Origin: an uncultured Clostridium sp.
GTDB taxonomy: Bacteria; Bacillota; Clostridia; TANB77; CAG-508
Length of the DNA: 21,269 bases
Direction of reading: 5' to 3'
NCBI GenBank assembly: GCA_900557045.1
Contig: USQY01000027.1
Span: forward strand, 1-21,269
Shown: one piece after another, positions 6,634-14,528 of the stretch
How positions within the stretch are numbered: position 1 is the stretch's first letter
Layout of the letters: each line of letters begins with the position of its first letter
The notes under the pieces: model-generated
What the model was told of the DNA's origin: nothing
The model's input: the letters and a program-made list of their open reading frames with translations, nothing else
Databases searched by the model: none
Made by a program: the position numbers and the translations under genes

Positions 6634-7188
6634 ATGAAAGCAACAGGAGTAGTTAGAAGAATAGATGATTTAGGAAGAGTAGTTATTCCAAAAGAAATAA
6701 GAAAAACATTAAGAATTAAAGAAGGCGACCCTTTAGAAATATTTACAGATAAAGAAGGGGAGATAATTCTAAAAAAATATTCTCCAATAGGAGAACTTTC
6801 AGAATTTGCTACAGAATATGCTGAAACATTAGCTAAAACAACTGGGCATATTGCATGTATAACAGATAAAGATACAGTAATTGCAGTATCAGGAGGTTCT
6901 AAAAAGGAATATTTAGAACAAGGTATAAGTCCAGAATTAGAACAAATAATGGATGAAAAAGAAAATTATACAAGTCAAGAAAATAATAATGTATCAATAC
7001 CAATTACTAAAAATGAAAATAGTTCAAAGAAAAATAATGCACAAGTAGTGTATCCTATAGTAGCTGATGGAGATGTTATCGGAACTGTTATATTACTTTC
7101 TAAAGATGCCAATGTTAAAATGAGTGAAGTTGAACAAAAGGTAGTTCAGTCAGCTGCAAGTTTTTTGGGAACTCAAATGGAATTATAG
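6634..7188 (+). CDS. spoVT: Stage V sporulation regulator SpoVT, AbrB-like
   Basis: SpoVT is a forespore transcription regulator that tunes sigma-G dependent genes and spore germination properties. The 184-residue protein starts with the AbrB-type swapped-hairpin DNA-binding domain (about 1-53): MKATGVVRRIDDLGRVVIPK, then EIRKTLRIKEGDPLEI and GEIILKKYSP. It is followed by a GAF-like C-terminal domain (about 55-184) with HIACITDKDTVIAVSGGSKKEY and VVQSAASFLGTQMEL. Length matches SpoVT rather than the roughly 95-residue AbrB or Abh. ATG 6634 is chosen because AGGAGG sits 6 bases upstream; the longer frame from 6571 has no such site and is not homologous there. Its presence suggests an organism descended from, or still being, an endospore former. 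Confidence 0.92.
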   Translation: MKATGVVRRIDDLGRVVIPKEIRKTLRIKEGDPLEIFTDKEGEIILKKYSPIGELSEFATEYAETLAKTTGHIACITDKDTVIAVSGGSKKEYLEQGISPELEQIMDEKENYTSQENNNVSIPITKNENSSKKNNAQVVYPIVADGDVIGTVILLSKDANVKMSEVEQKVVQSAASFLGTQMEL

Positions 7189-7215
7189 AAATTTATAAAT
7201 TTTATGAAAAACCAA

Positions 7216-7254
7216 AAACCATATTATATGTAAAAAATACATGTAATATGGTTT
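7216..7254. terminator. 17-bp stem-loop after spoVT
   Basis: Arms at 7216-7232 and 7238-7254 pair along all 17 positions, with one T-G pair, around an AAAAA loop. It begins 28 bases after the spoVT stop. The following bases (ATATTACTTT) are not a proper U-tract, so it is either a terminator of modest strength or an mRNA 3'-end stabiliser. Confidence 0.5.
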
Positions 7255-7306
7255 ATATTACTTTATGAAGTTTTACTAAAATAAATATTACAAAAATATT
7301 AAATTT

Positions 7307-7334
7307 ATATTACATTTGTAATATTTGTTACAAA
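7307..7334. promoter_or_regulatory. Overlapping dyads with a TACA-TT-TGTA core, possible operator
   Basis: ATATTACA-TT-TGTAATAT at 7307-7324 is a perfect 8-bp dyad, and it overlaps a second dyad TTTGTAA-N6-TTACAAA at 7315-7334. The inner TACANNTGTA (7311-7320) equals the operator core known for BlaI/MecI/CopY repressors. It lies about 80 bases before the gene at 7416. No such repressor is encoded in the window, and short AT-rich dyads can be coincidental. Confidence 0.3.
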
Positions 7335-7415
7335 ATATAATTATTGTGTTATTATTATAATAATAGTTTAAAAGTTACCAAAGAAAAAATAGAAAATTTA
7401 AAGGGGCGATAATAT

Positions 7416-7781
7416 ATGGAGAAAGAGATTGAGGAGAAGGGATTAACCAAAATAAGCAATGGCATTTTTGCTAAAATAAGAAGATTGTTGATTAATATTT
7501 TTAATAAAAAACATATTGAAATTGAAGAGAATAAAGAAAAAATTAGTAATGTCGAAAAAGTCCAAAATATAGATGATAAAAATCACGAATTAGAAAATAA
7601 ATCAAATGAATTTACTGTAAAAATAAAAGAAAATAAATTTGTTATAGAAAGTGAATTACCTATTAATTTAGAAAAAAACGAATCAAAAGATAAAAAAGAA
7701 CAAGATGATAATTATGAGCAAAAAGAGGAGATAGAACAAAAATTGAAAAATTATTATGCTAGTATAAAAAAAGCGTTATAA
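7416..7781 (+). CDS. Highly charged, probably coiled-coil hypothetical protein
   Basis: The family is not recognised. The 121-residue protein is rich in Glu, Lys and Asn. It has a short amphipathic, moderately hydrophobic segment (ISNGIFAKIRRLLINIFNKK at about 13-32) followed by a long charged region likely to be helical or disordered. It ends in KLKNYYASIKKAL, a helix that could be an interaction motif. There is no signal peptide or transmembrane helix. The ribosome binding site AAGGGGCGAT resembles the full anti-Shine-Dalgarno complement, and a terminator follows, so it is a monocistronic gene. It precedes the glycolytic operon but is insulated from it. Confidence 0.6.
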   Translation: MEKEIEEKGLTKISNGIFAKIRRLLINIFNKKHIEIEENKEKISNVEKVQNIDDKNHELENKSNEFTVKIKENKFVIESELPINLEKNESKDKKEQDDNYEQKEEIEQKLKNYYASIKKAL

Positions 7782-7831
7782 ATGTTTAGAAATAATTGTA
7801 ATTAAAATTTAATAAAATCAGGAAAAAATGG

Positions 7832-7859
7832 AAAGAATACTTGAAAAGTATTCTTTTTT
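7832..7859 (+). terminator. Intrinsic terminator upstream of the glycolytic operon
   Basis: AAAGAATACTT (7832-7842) and AAGTATTCTTT (7846-7856) form a perfect 11-bp stem with a GAA loop, continuing into a run of T to 7859. It ends transcription of the charged hypothetical gene. Confidence 0.85.
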
Positions 7860-7875
7860 GTTATAGAATAAAGCT

Positions 7876-7922
7876 GGTTGTTTTAAATAACCGCATATGA
7901 TGCAACACGCATCGGAAGGAGG
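7876..7922 (+). promoter_or_regulatory. Leader of gap: dyad, small stem-loop and strong ribosome binding site
   Basis: GGTTGTTT-T-AAATAACC at 7876-7892 is a near-perfect dyad with one mismatch, possibly an operator. GATGC-AACAC-GCATC at 7899-7913 is a small stem-loop touching the ribosome binding site GGAAGGAGG at 7914-7922, which is 8 bases from the gap ATG. A stem-loop at this place could stabilise the mRNA 5' end, as is known for processed gapA transcripts in Bacillus. No sigma-A promoter is clear between the terminator at 7859 and this leader, so the promoter may overlap the terminator. Confidence 0.4.
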
Positions 7923-7930
7923 AATTTTAT

Positions 7931-8932
7931 ATGTCAATTAAAGTAGGTATTAATGGTTTTGGAAGAATAGGAAATTTAGCGTTCCAAGCAGCATTAAAGA
8001 AAAAAGAGGTAGAGGTTGTTGCAATAAATGATCCTTTTATTACAGCAGATTATATGGCATATATGGTGAAATATGATACTGTTCACGGAAAATTTGACGG
8101 AGAAGTAAGTTCAAAAGAAAATACTTTGATAGTAAATGGTAGAGAAATTAAGGTTTATAATGAAATGGATCCACATAACATTCCATGGGGAAAAGACGGA
8201 GTTGAATATGTTTTAGAATGTTCAGGTGTGTTTACAACTTTAGAAAAAGCGCAAGCACATATAGATGCTGGAGCTAAAAAAGTAGTAATTAGTGCACCAT
8301 CAAAAGATGCGCCAATGTTTGTTATGGGAGTTAATAATGATAAATATGAAAGTAGTATGAATATAGTTTCAAATGCATCTTGTACAACAAACTGTTTAGC
8401 ACCTTTAGCAAAAGTGTTAAACGATAATTTTGGAATTAAAGAAGGTCTTATGACTACAGTTCATGCTACAACAGCTACACAAAAAACAGTTGATGGAGCT
8501 TCTAAGAAAGATTGGAGAGGTGGTAGAGCTGCTGCAGCTAATATAATACCATCATCAACAGGAGCTGCAAAAGCAGTTGGAAAAGTTATTCCAGAATTAA
8601 ATGGAAAATTAACAGGTATGTCATTCAGAGTTCCAACTGTAGATGTTTCAGTTGTAGACTTAACATGTAATTTAGAAAAACCAGCAACAATGGAAGAAAT
8701 ATGTGCAGCAATGAAAAAAGCTTCTGAAAATGAATTAAAAGGAATAATGGAATATGTTGAAGATCCAGTTGTTTCATCAGACTTCATAAGTGATCCACAT
8801 ACATCAATATTTGATGCAACAGCAGGTATTTCTTTAACAGATACTTTTGTTAAATTAGTTGCTTGGTATGATAATGAATGGGGATATTCTAACAAGTTAG
8901 TTGATTTAGCTATATATATGGCTAGCAAATAA
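7931..8932 (+). CDS. gap: Glyceraldehyde-3-phosphate dehydrogenase, type I, NAD-dependent
   Basis: It oxidises glyceraldehyde 3-phosphate with NAD and phosphate to 1,3-bisphosphoglycerate in cytoplasmic glycolysis. The 333-residue protein has the Rossmann motif GINGFGRIG at 6-14, an aspartate after the second strand (AINDPF, consistent with NAD preference), and the active-site segment SNASCTTNCLAP with catalytic Cys151. Further on are the phosphate-binding STGAAKAVGKVIPELNGKL region and the C-terminal WYDNEWGYSNKLVDL. Length is normal and no defect is visible. It is the first gene of the glycolytic operon, with pgk 23 bases downstream. No CggR-type repressor gene precedes it. Confidence 0.97.
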   Translation: MSIKVGINGFGRIGNLAFQAALKKKEVEVVAINDPFITADYMAYMVKYDTVHGKFDGEVSSKENTLIVNGREIKVYNEMDPHNIPWGKDGVEYVLECSGVFTTLEKAQAHIDAGAKKVVISAPSKDAPMFVMGVNNDKYESSMNIVSNASCTTNCLAPLAKVLNDNFGIKEGLMTTVHATTATQKTVDGASKKDWRGGRAAAANIIPSSTGAAKAVGKVIPELNGKLTGMSFRVPTVDVSVVDLTCNLEKPATMEEICAAMKKASENELKGIMEYVEDPVVSSDFISDPHTSIFDATAGISLTDTFVKLVAWYDNEWGYSNKLVDLAIYMASK

Positions 8933-8955
8933 ATTTTCAGTTAGGAGAGATTTAT

Positions 8956-10155
8956 ATGAATAAAAAAACTGTTAGAGATATCGATTTAAAAGATAAAAAA
9001 GTTATTGTTAGATGTGATTTTAATGTACCATTAGATGAAAATGGAAAAATTACAGATAACAGAAGAATAGTGGGTGCTTTAGATACAATAAAGTACCTAC
9101 TAGAGCAAAATGCTAAAATTATTTTAGTGTCACACTTAGGAAGACCAAAAGGCGAGGTTAAACCAGAATTTTCATTAAAACCAGTAGCAGAAGAATTATC
9201 TAGACTATTAGGAAAAGATGTTAAACTTGCTTCAGATATAATTGGAGAAAGTGCAAAAACTTTAACATCAAACATGAAATCTGGAGATATTGTTTTATTA
9301 GAAAATATTAGATTTGATGCTAGAGAAGAAAAAAATGATCTAGAGTTTGCCAAACAATTAGCTTCAATGGCTGAAATATATGTAAATGATGCATTTGGAA
9401 CAGCTCATAGAGCACATAGTTCAACAGCAGGAATTGCACAATATTTACCAGCTGTTTCTGGATTTCTAATGGAAAAAGAATTAAATTTTTTAGGAACAGC
9501 ACTTGAAAATCCCAAAAGACCTTTTGATGCAATATTAGGTGGAGCAAAAGTTTCAGATAAAATTGCTGTAATTGATAATTTGCTAAATAAAGTTAATTCA
9601 TTAATTATTGGTGGAGCAATGGCAAATACATTTATAAAAGCAATGGGATATAATGTTGGAAATTCATTATGCGAAACAGATAAAATAGATTTGGCAAATG
9701 AATTAATTGAAAAAGCAAAATTAAAAAATATTAAATTAATATTACCTATTGATGCTAAAATAGGTAAAGAATTTAATAAAGATACAGAAAGCAAAATAGT
9801 TGATATAAATAATGTTCCAGAAGGATGGAGTATTTTCGATATAGGACCAAAAACAATAGAATTATACAAAAAAGAATTAGAAAATGCTAAAACAATAGTA
9901 TGGAATGGACCAGTTGGATTATTTGAATTTGACCAATTTGCTATTGGAACAAATTCAGTTGCAGAAATATTAGCTTCATTAGATAATGCTACTACTATTA
10001 TTGGAGGCGGAGATTCTGCAGCAGCTGTAGAAAAATCAGGATTAGCAGATAAAATGACTCATATTTCTACTGGTGGTGGTGCTTCTTTAGAATTTTTAGA
10101 AGGAAAAAAACTACCAGGAGTTGAATGTTTACAAGATAAAGAAAGTGGGGAATAA
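8956..10155 (+). CDS. pgk: Phosphoglycerate kinase
   Basis: It transfers the acyl phosphate of 1,3-bisphosphoglycerate to ADP, making ATP and 3-phosphoglycerate. The 399-residue protein shows the N-domain substrate motifs VRCDFNVPLDENG and SHLGRPKG, the family signature VNDAFGTAHRAHSSTAGI, and the nucleotide-binding C-domain with WNGPVGLFE. The hinge/phosphate loop GGGDSAAAVEKSG is followed by HISTGGGASLEFLEG. All expected elements are present. AGGAGAG precedes the start, and the stop lies 3 bases before the tpiA start codon, indicating translational coupling. Confidence 0.97.
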   Translation: MNKKTVRDIDLKDKKVIVRCDFNVPLDENGKITDNRRIVGALDTIKYLLEQNAKIILVSHLGRPKGEVKPEFSLKPVAEELSRLLGKDVKLASDIIGESAKTLTSNMKSGDIVLLENIRFDAREEKNDLEFAKQLASMAEIYVNDAFGTAHRAHSSTAGIAQYLPAVSGFLMEKELNFLGTALENPKRPFDAILGGAKVSDKIAVIDNLLNKVNSLIIGGAMANTFIKAMGYNVGNSLCETDKIDLANELIEKAKLKNIKLILPIDAKIGKEFNKDTESKIVDINNVPEGWSIFDIGPKTIELYKKELENAKTIVWNGPVGLFEFDQFAIGTNSVAEILASLDNATTIIGGGDSAAAVEKSGLADKMTHISTGGGASLEFLEGKKLPGVECLQDKESGE

Positions 10156-10158
10156 ATC

Positions 10159-10911
10159 ATGCGTAAAAAAGTAATAGCTGGAAATTGGAAAATGAATATG
10201 TTACCAAATGAAGCTTTAGCATTTATAGAAACAATAATTCCAATGGTCAAAAATACAGAAAATGAAGTAATATTATGTGTTCCATACACAGATCTGTTTT
10301 ATAGTTTATTAGCAGCACAAAATACTAATATTAAAATAGGTGCACAAAATATGCATTTTGAAGAAAATGGGGCATATACAGGTGAAGTTTCAGCACAGAT
10401 GTTGAAATGCATAGGAGTAGAATATGTTATAATAGGACATTCTGAAAGAAGACAATATTTTGCTGAAACAGATGAAACTGTTAACAAAAAAATAAAAACT
10501 GCACTAAAACATGAATTAACACCAATAGTTTGCGTTGGAGAAACATTAGAACAAAGAGAAAGTGGTAAAACACAAGAAATTATAACAAATCAAACTAGAT
10601 TGGCATTAGAAGGATTAAATACAGATGATGTAAAAAAAGTTATAATAGCGTATGAACCTATATGGGCTATAGGAACTGGAAAGACAGCTACATCAGATGA
10701 TGCAAATAATAGTATTAAGAATATTAGAAATGAAATCGCAAAATTATATGGAAATGATATTGCTGAAGAAATAATTATTCAATATGGTGGAAGTGTAAAA
10801 TCAAGCAATGCCAAGGAATTATTTAATACATCAGACATTGATGGTGGATTAGTTGGTGGTGCAAGTTTAAAACCAGATGAATTTGCTAAAATAGTAAATT
10901 TCCAAAATTAA
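10159..10911 (+). CDS. tpiA: Triosephosphate isomerase
   Basis: It interconverts dihydroxyacetone phosphate and glyceraldehyde 3-phosphate. The 250-residue TIM barrel has the N-terminal substrate loop GNWKMN with Lys11, catalytic His94 in IIGHSERR, and catalytic Glu166 in AYEPIWAIGTGKTAT, which also contains the flexible loop 6. The phosphate-binding segments YGGSV and LVGGASL are near the end. It starts 3 bases after pgk, with GTGGGG as a modest ribosome binding site inside the end of pgk. In many Clostridia gpmI and eno follow directly; here two other genes intervene. Confidence 0.97.
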   Translation: MRKKVIAGNWKMNMLPNEALAFIETIIPMVKNTENEVILCVPYTDLFYSLLAAQNTNIKIGAQNMHFEENGAYTGEVSAQMLKCIGVEYVIIGHSERRQYFAETDETVNKKIKTALKHELTPIVCVGETLEQRESGKTQEIITNQTRLALEGLNTDDVKKVIIAYEPIWAIGTGKTATSDDANNSIKNIRNEIAKLYGNDIAEEIIIQYGGSVKSSNAKELFNTSDIDGGLVGGASLKPDEFAKIVNFQN

Positions 10912-10968
10912 GTATACTACTATAATTTAGATAGATAAAGGTTAAATAAAAAATAAAGGATGTTAAAA

Positions 10969-11601
10969 ATGAATTTTTTAGACAAATACAAAGTAAATAA
11001 TGGAAATCCAGTAGATGGAAAATACTATAAAGTATATGATGAACAAAAAAGTTTCTTATATAATATACCAGTAACACAAGAAAAAAACTTGACAAACCAA
11101 TTTCTAAAAGGAGTTACATGTTTTGTGGTAAATGAACAAGGTCAAATTCTTTTAGAAAAAAGGGCCAACACAGAACTTACGCCTGGAAAAATAGATTTGG
11201 TTTCAGGGCATGTAGATATGGAAGAGATAGAAAAACAATCTATTATAAGAGAACTTGGTGAAGAAGTAGGAATTCAAGAGAATGAAGCAGTTAATGCTGA
11301 AAAAATTTGTACAATGTCACTTGGTTTTGAAAATAAAGGTAAAATAAGAAATTTTTTTATTACTTTTTATTATGTATTTATAAAAAATTCAAATTTAAAA
11401 ATTCAGGAACAAGAAGTAAAATCATTACATTGGGTTCCTATGGAACAAGCGTTTAAAATGTTAGAATCAGGAAAAACTAAATTTCCTAAAGCAAGTGAAA
11501 ATATAAAATATAACGAAATATTTGATACAGTAAGAAATGCGTATAAAAACGTATATTTAAAAAGAAATTCTAATAAAGTAAAGAGGGATATAGTAGAATG
11601 A
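10969..11601 (+). CDS. Nudix family hydrolase
   Basis: Nudix enzymes cleave a nucleoside diphosphate linked to another moiety; the substrate here cannot be told from sequence. The 210-residue protein has a complete Nudix box: G-H-V-D-M-E-E, seven residues, then RELGEEVGI (GX5EX7REUXEEXGU), preceded by ILLEKRANTELTPGKIDLVSGHV. An extra N-terminal stretch of about 45 residues (KYKVNNGNPVDGKYYKVYDE) is unlike that of short MutT proteins. Start ATG 10969 is chosen because AAAGGA lies 8 bases upstream; an in-frame ATG at 10960 overlaps that site. Its stop overlaps the next gene by 4 bases (ATGA), so the two are translationally coupled and probably act together. Confidence 0.88.
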   Translation: MNFLDKYKVNNGNPVDGKYYKVYDEQKSFLYNIPVTQEKNLTNQFLKGVTCFVVNEQGQILLEKRANTELTPGKIDLVSGHVDMEEIEKQSIIRELGEEVGIQENEAVNAEKICTMSLGFENKGKIRNFFITFYYVFIKNSNLKIQEQEVKSLHWVPMEQAFKMLESGKTKFPKASENIKYNEIFDTVRNAYKNVYLKRNSNKVKRDIVE

Positions 11602-12176
11602 TTGTAATATTATCTGGAATAACTGGTGCAGGAAAATCGTACTTAAAAAAGCATATTATTGAAAGATTGCAATTTAAAAATATAGTTATTGTTACAACTC
11701 GTGCCAAGAGAATAAATGAAATAGATGGAATAGATAAACATTTTGTTACTGATGAGGAATTTGAAGGTTTAAAGAAATTTGGTAAAATTTCTGTTGATTT
11801 TGAATTTTTAGGAAATAAATATGGATATCTTACAGAAGACTTAATATTTGATGAAAATAGTATAACAGAATTACATTATAGTACAATAGATAATTTTAAA
11901 AAAATAGCTAAAAATGTTATATCTATTTATATAAAACCACTAAATATTGAATTTGCTAAACAACAATTAAAACTAAGAAAATTACCTTGGAAAGTCGAAA
12001 AAGAAAGACTAAAAGAAATTAAAGAACAGGTTTTAGAATTTGAAAAAAATAAAAAATTAAAAGAAAAATTCGATTACATAATATACAATGATTACACAGA
12101 AAAATCATTAGAGGAAGCTATTAAATTAATACAAAATTTAATAGATGAACAAAGTCTATGTTTAAAGGAAGGATGA
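11598..12176 (+). CDS. Guanylate-kinase-like P-loop protein
   Basis: The 192-residue protein has a P-loop GITGAGKS at 7-14 and a nucleotide-binding segment TTRAKRINEIDGIDKHFVTDEEFE at about 33-56, split by the family spacing TTRxxRxxExxGxDxxF. In guanylate kinase this segment holds the GMP-binding Arg and Tyr; here the Tyr of G-x-D/H-Y is replaced (GIDKHF). NKYGYLTEDL at about 73-82 corresponds to the NxYGT segment that contacts the nucleotide. The lid region is poorly conserved and the C-terminal half is lysine-rich and helical. It is therefore probably a divergent nucleotide kinase rather than the housekeeping Gmk, whose gene should be elsewhere. It overlaps the Nudix gene by ATGA and ends 5 bases before gpmI. 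Confidence 0.75.
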   Translation: MIVILSGITGAGKSYLKKHIIERLQFKNIVIVTTRAKRINEIDGIDKHFVTDEEFEGLKKFGKISVDFEFLGNKYGYLTEDLIFDENSITELHYSTIDNFKKIAKNVISIYIKPLNIEFAKQQLKLRKLPWKVEKERLKEIKEQVLEFEKNKKLKEKFDYIIYNDYTEKSLEEAIKLIQNLIDEQSLCLKEG

Positions 12177-12181
12177 AAAAA

Positions 12182-13714
12182 ATGGAAAATAAACTTACAA
12201 TGCTAATGATATTAGATGGATTTGGAAACAACAGCAATGAAAAAGGAAATGCCGTAAAAATTGCAAAAACACCTAATATAGACAAACTAATGAAAACATG
12301 CCCAACTACACAAATAAATACAAGTGGTTTAGCAGTTGGTCTTCCAGAAGGGCAAATGGGAAATTCAGAAGTAGGACATACAAATATAGGAGCAGGAAGA
12401 GTAGTATATCAAGAATTAACAAGAATAACAAAATCAATAGAAGATGGCGATTTCTTCAGTGTTCCGGAATTTGTGAAAGCAATAGAAAACTGTAAACAAA
12501 ACCATACAAAATTGCATATTATGGGATTAGTTTCAGATGGTGGTGTTCATAGCCATATACGTCATCTTTTTGCATTATTAGAACTTGCAAAAAGAAAAGA
12601 TTTTGAAGATGTATATGTACATTGTTTCTTAGATGGAAGAGATACACCTCCTGCATCTGCTGAAAATTATATAATGCAATTAGAAGATAAAATGAAAGAA
12701 AAAGGAATAGGAAAGATTGCTAGTATTTCAGGAAGATTTTATGCAATGGATAGAGATAAAAGATGGCAAAGAATCCAAAAAGCATATGATGCAATGGTTA
12801 ATGGAATTGGTGAAAAAGCAACTTCTGCAATCTCTGCTATAGAGAGCTCATATCAAAAAGAAGTTTTTGATGAATTTGTTGAACCAACATTAATATGCAA
12901 TGGTGAAGAGCCAATTGCAACAATAGGTAAAAAAGATTCTGTAATTTTCTTTAATTTTAGACCAGATAGAGCTAGAGAAATAACTAGAACATTAGTAGAT
13001 GAAGAATTTAATGAATTTGAAACAAAAAAATTAGACTTATGTTTTGTGTGTATGACACAATATGATGAAACAATTCCAAATGTAAATATAGCATTTAAGC
13101 CAACTGCTTTAGTAAATACATTTGGTGAATATATTAGTAAAAAAGGATTAAAACAATTACGTATAGCGGAAACAGAAAAATATGCTCATGTTACATTCTT
13201 CTTTAATGGAGGAGAAGAAAAACAATATAAAGGTGAAGATAGAATATTAATACCTTCACCAAAGGTAGAAACATATGACTTAAAACCAGAAATGAGTGCA
13301 TATGAAGTAACTGAAAAAGTTGTAGAAGCTATCAAATCTGAAAAATATGACTCAATAATATTGAATTATGCAAATCCAGATATGGTAGGGCATACAGGAA
13401 ATCTTGATGCAGCTGTTAAAGCAATAGAAACTATAGATGAATGTGTTGGAAAAGTAATTGAAGCATTAAAAGAAGTAAATGGAATAGTATTAATTACAGC
13501 AGACCATGGTAATTCAGAGCAAATGATTGATTACAAAACAGGTGAACCACATACAGCACATACAACAAATCCAGTACCATTAATGTTATTTGGAATGGAA
13601 AATGTTAAACTAAATACAGGATGTTTAGCAGATTTAGCACCAACAATGTTAGATATAATGGGATTAGAAAAGCCACAAGAAATGCTTGGTAATAGTTTAT
13701 TAGTAAGAGAATAA
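12182..13714 (+). CDS. gpmI: 2,3-bisphosphoglycerate-independent phosphoglycerate mutase
   Basis: It converts 3-phosphoglycerate to 2-phosphoglycerate through a phosphoserine intermediate, using two metal ions (usually manganese). The 510-residue protein belongs to the alkaline phosphatase superfamily. LDGFG carries the first metal ligand Asp12, and GQMGNSEVGHTNIGAGR contains catalytic Ser62. Further segments are SDGGVHSHIRH, FLDGRDTPP, NFRPDRAREITR, and the C-terminal metal ligands in NYANPDMVGHTG and ADHGNSEQM. ATG 12182 is chosen because GGAAGGA lies 7 bases upstream and the protein then begins at the usual point; two earlier in-frame ATGs at 12158 and 12173 overlap that site. It is the last gene of the operon; eno is not in the window. 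Confidence 0.96.
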   Translation: MENKLTMLMILDGFGNNSNEKGNAVKIAKTPNIDKLMKTCPTTQINTSGLAVGLPEGQMGNSEVGHTNIGAGRVVYQELTRITKSIEDGDFFSVPEFVKAIENCKQNHTKLHIMGLVSDGGVHSHIRHLFALLELAKRKDFEDVYVHCFLDGRDTPPASAENYIMQLEDKMKEKGIGKIASISGRFYAMDRDKRWQRIQKAYDAMVNGIGEKATSAISAIESSYQKEVFDEFVEPTLICNGEEPIATIGKKDSVIFFNFRPDRAREITRTLVDEEFNEFETKKLDLCFVCMTQYDETIPNVNIAFKPTALVNTFGEYISKKGLKQLRIAETEKYAHVTFFFNGGEEKQYKGEDRILIPSPKVETYDLKPEMSAYEVTEKVVEAIKSEKYDSIILNYANPDMVGHTGNLDAAVKAIETIDECVGKVIEALKEVNGIVLITADHGNSEQMIDYKTGEPHTAHTTNPVPLMLFGMENVKLNTGCLADLAPTMLDIMGLEKPQEMLGNSLLVRE

Positions 13715-13835
13715 TACCAATCAATATATAAAATTATAAAAATAGCTACAAAAGATTAGTAAAAGCGTGTATATAGCTGATACTAAAATTACAAATATAA
13801 ATATTAAATAACAAGTAATGAAAGGAGAAATTAAA

Positions 13836-14528
13836 ATGATTTATTCAAAAGAAGTAGAAAATATGTGCCCAGTTGCAAAAGGAGTTGACCATGGGCCAGC
13901 TCCAATCCCAGAAGAGGGTAAATGGGTAAAAGCAAAAGATATTAAAGATATATCAGGATTTACACATGGTATAGGTTGGTGTGCCCCACAACAAGGTGCA
14001 TGCAAATTAACATTAAATGTTAAAGAAGGTATAATACAAGAAGCGTTAGTTGAAACTGTAGGATGTTCAGGAATGACACATTCAGCAGCTATGGCAGGTG
14101 AGATATTAGTTGGTAAAACTATATTAGAAGCATTAAACACAGATTTAGTTTGTGATGCTATAAATACTGCTATGAGAGAATTATTCTTACAAATAGTATA
14201 TGGTAGAACACAATCAGCTTTTTCAGAAGGAGGACTTACAATAGGTGCTGGTTTAGAAGATTTAGGAAAAGGTCATAGAAGTCAAGTGGGTACTATTTAT
14301 TCAACATTAGAAAAAGGACCAAGATACTTAGAATTAGCAGAAGGTTACATAGTTGAAATAGGTTTAGATAAAGATAATCAAATAATTGGTTATAAATATG
14401 TAAACTTAGGAAAAATGATGGATAATATTAAAGCGGGAATTGAACCTATGGAGGCAATTGAAAAAGCTTCTGGAAAATATGGTAGATTTGATGAGGCTGT
14501 GAAAAAAATTGATCCTCGTAAGGAGTAG
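13836..14528 (+). CDS. NifU-like iron-sulfur cluster assembly scaffold protein (partner of GGGtGRT protein)
   Basis: The 230-residue protein contains an IscU/NifU N-terminal fold. VETVGCSGMTHSAAMAGEILVGKT at about 72-95 (split here as VETVGCSG plus MTHSAAMAGEI) matches the scaffold's cysteine loop, with Cys77 as likely ligand. Other cysteines are C11, C49, C56 and C106, partly in GIGWCAPQQGACKLTL. It is longer than classical IscU (about 130 residues), with extensions at both ends, and this form is known to be encoded next to the GGGtGRT protein in anaerobes. The exact cluster made or delivered is not established. Start ATG 13836 has AAAGGAG 8 bases upstream; the ATG at 13818 precedes that site. 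A structured intergenic element of more than 300 bases separates it from its partner gene. Confidence 0.85.
   Translation: MIYSKEVENMCPVAKGVDHGPAPIPEEGKWVKAKDIKDISGFTHGIGWCAPQQGACKLTLNVKEGIIQEALVETVGCSGMTHSAAMAGEILVGKTILEALNTDLVCDAINTAMRELFLQIVYGRTQSAFSEGGLTIGAGLEDLGKGHRSQVGTIYSTLEKGPRYLELAEGYIVEIGLDKDNQIIGYKYVNLGKMMDNIKAGIEPMEAIEKASGKYGRFDEAVKKIDPRKE

Noticed and set aside
8461..8928. Long minus-strand open frame of 155 codons inside gap
   Set aside because: It lies wholly opposite a fully conserved glycolytic gene and arises from the codon bias of that gene; no ribosome binding site or known motif. The same applies to minus-strand frames at 8952-9353, 9405-9869, 13841-14140 and 15006-15293.
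12298..12495. Plus-strand 65-codon frame inside gpmI
   Set aside because: Shifted reading of a conserved gene; no initiation signal.
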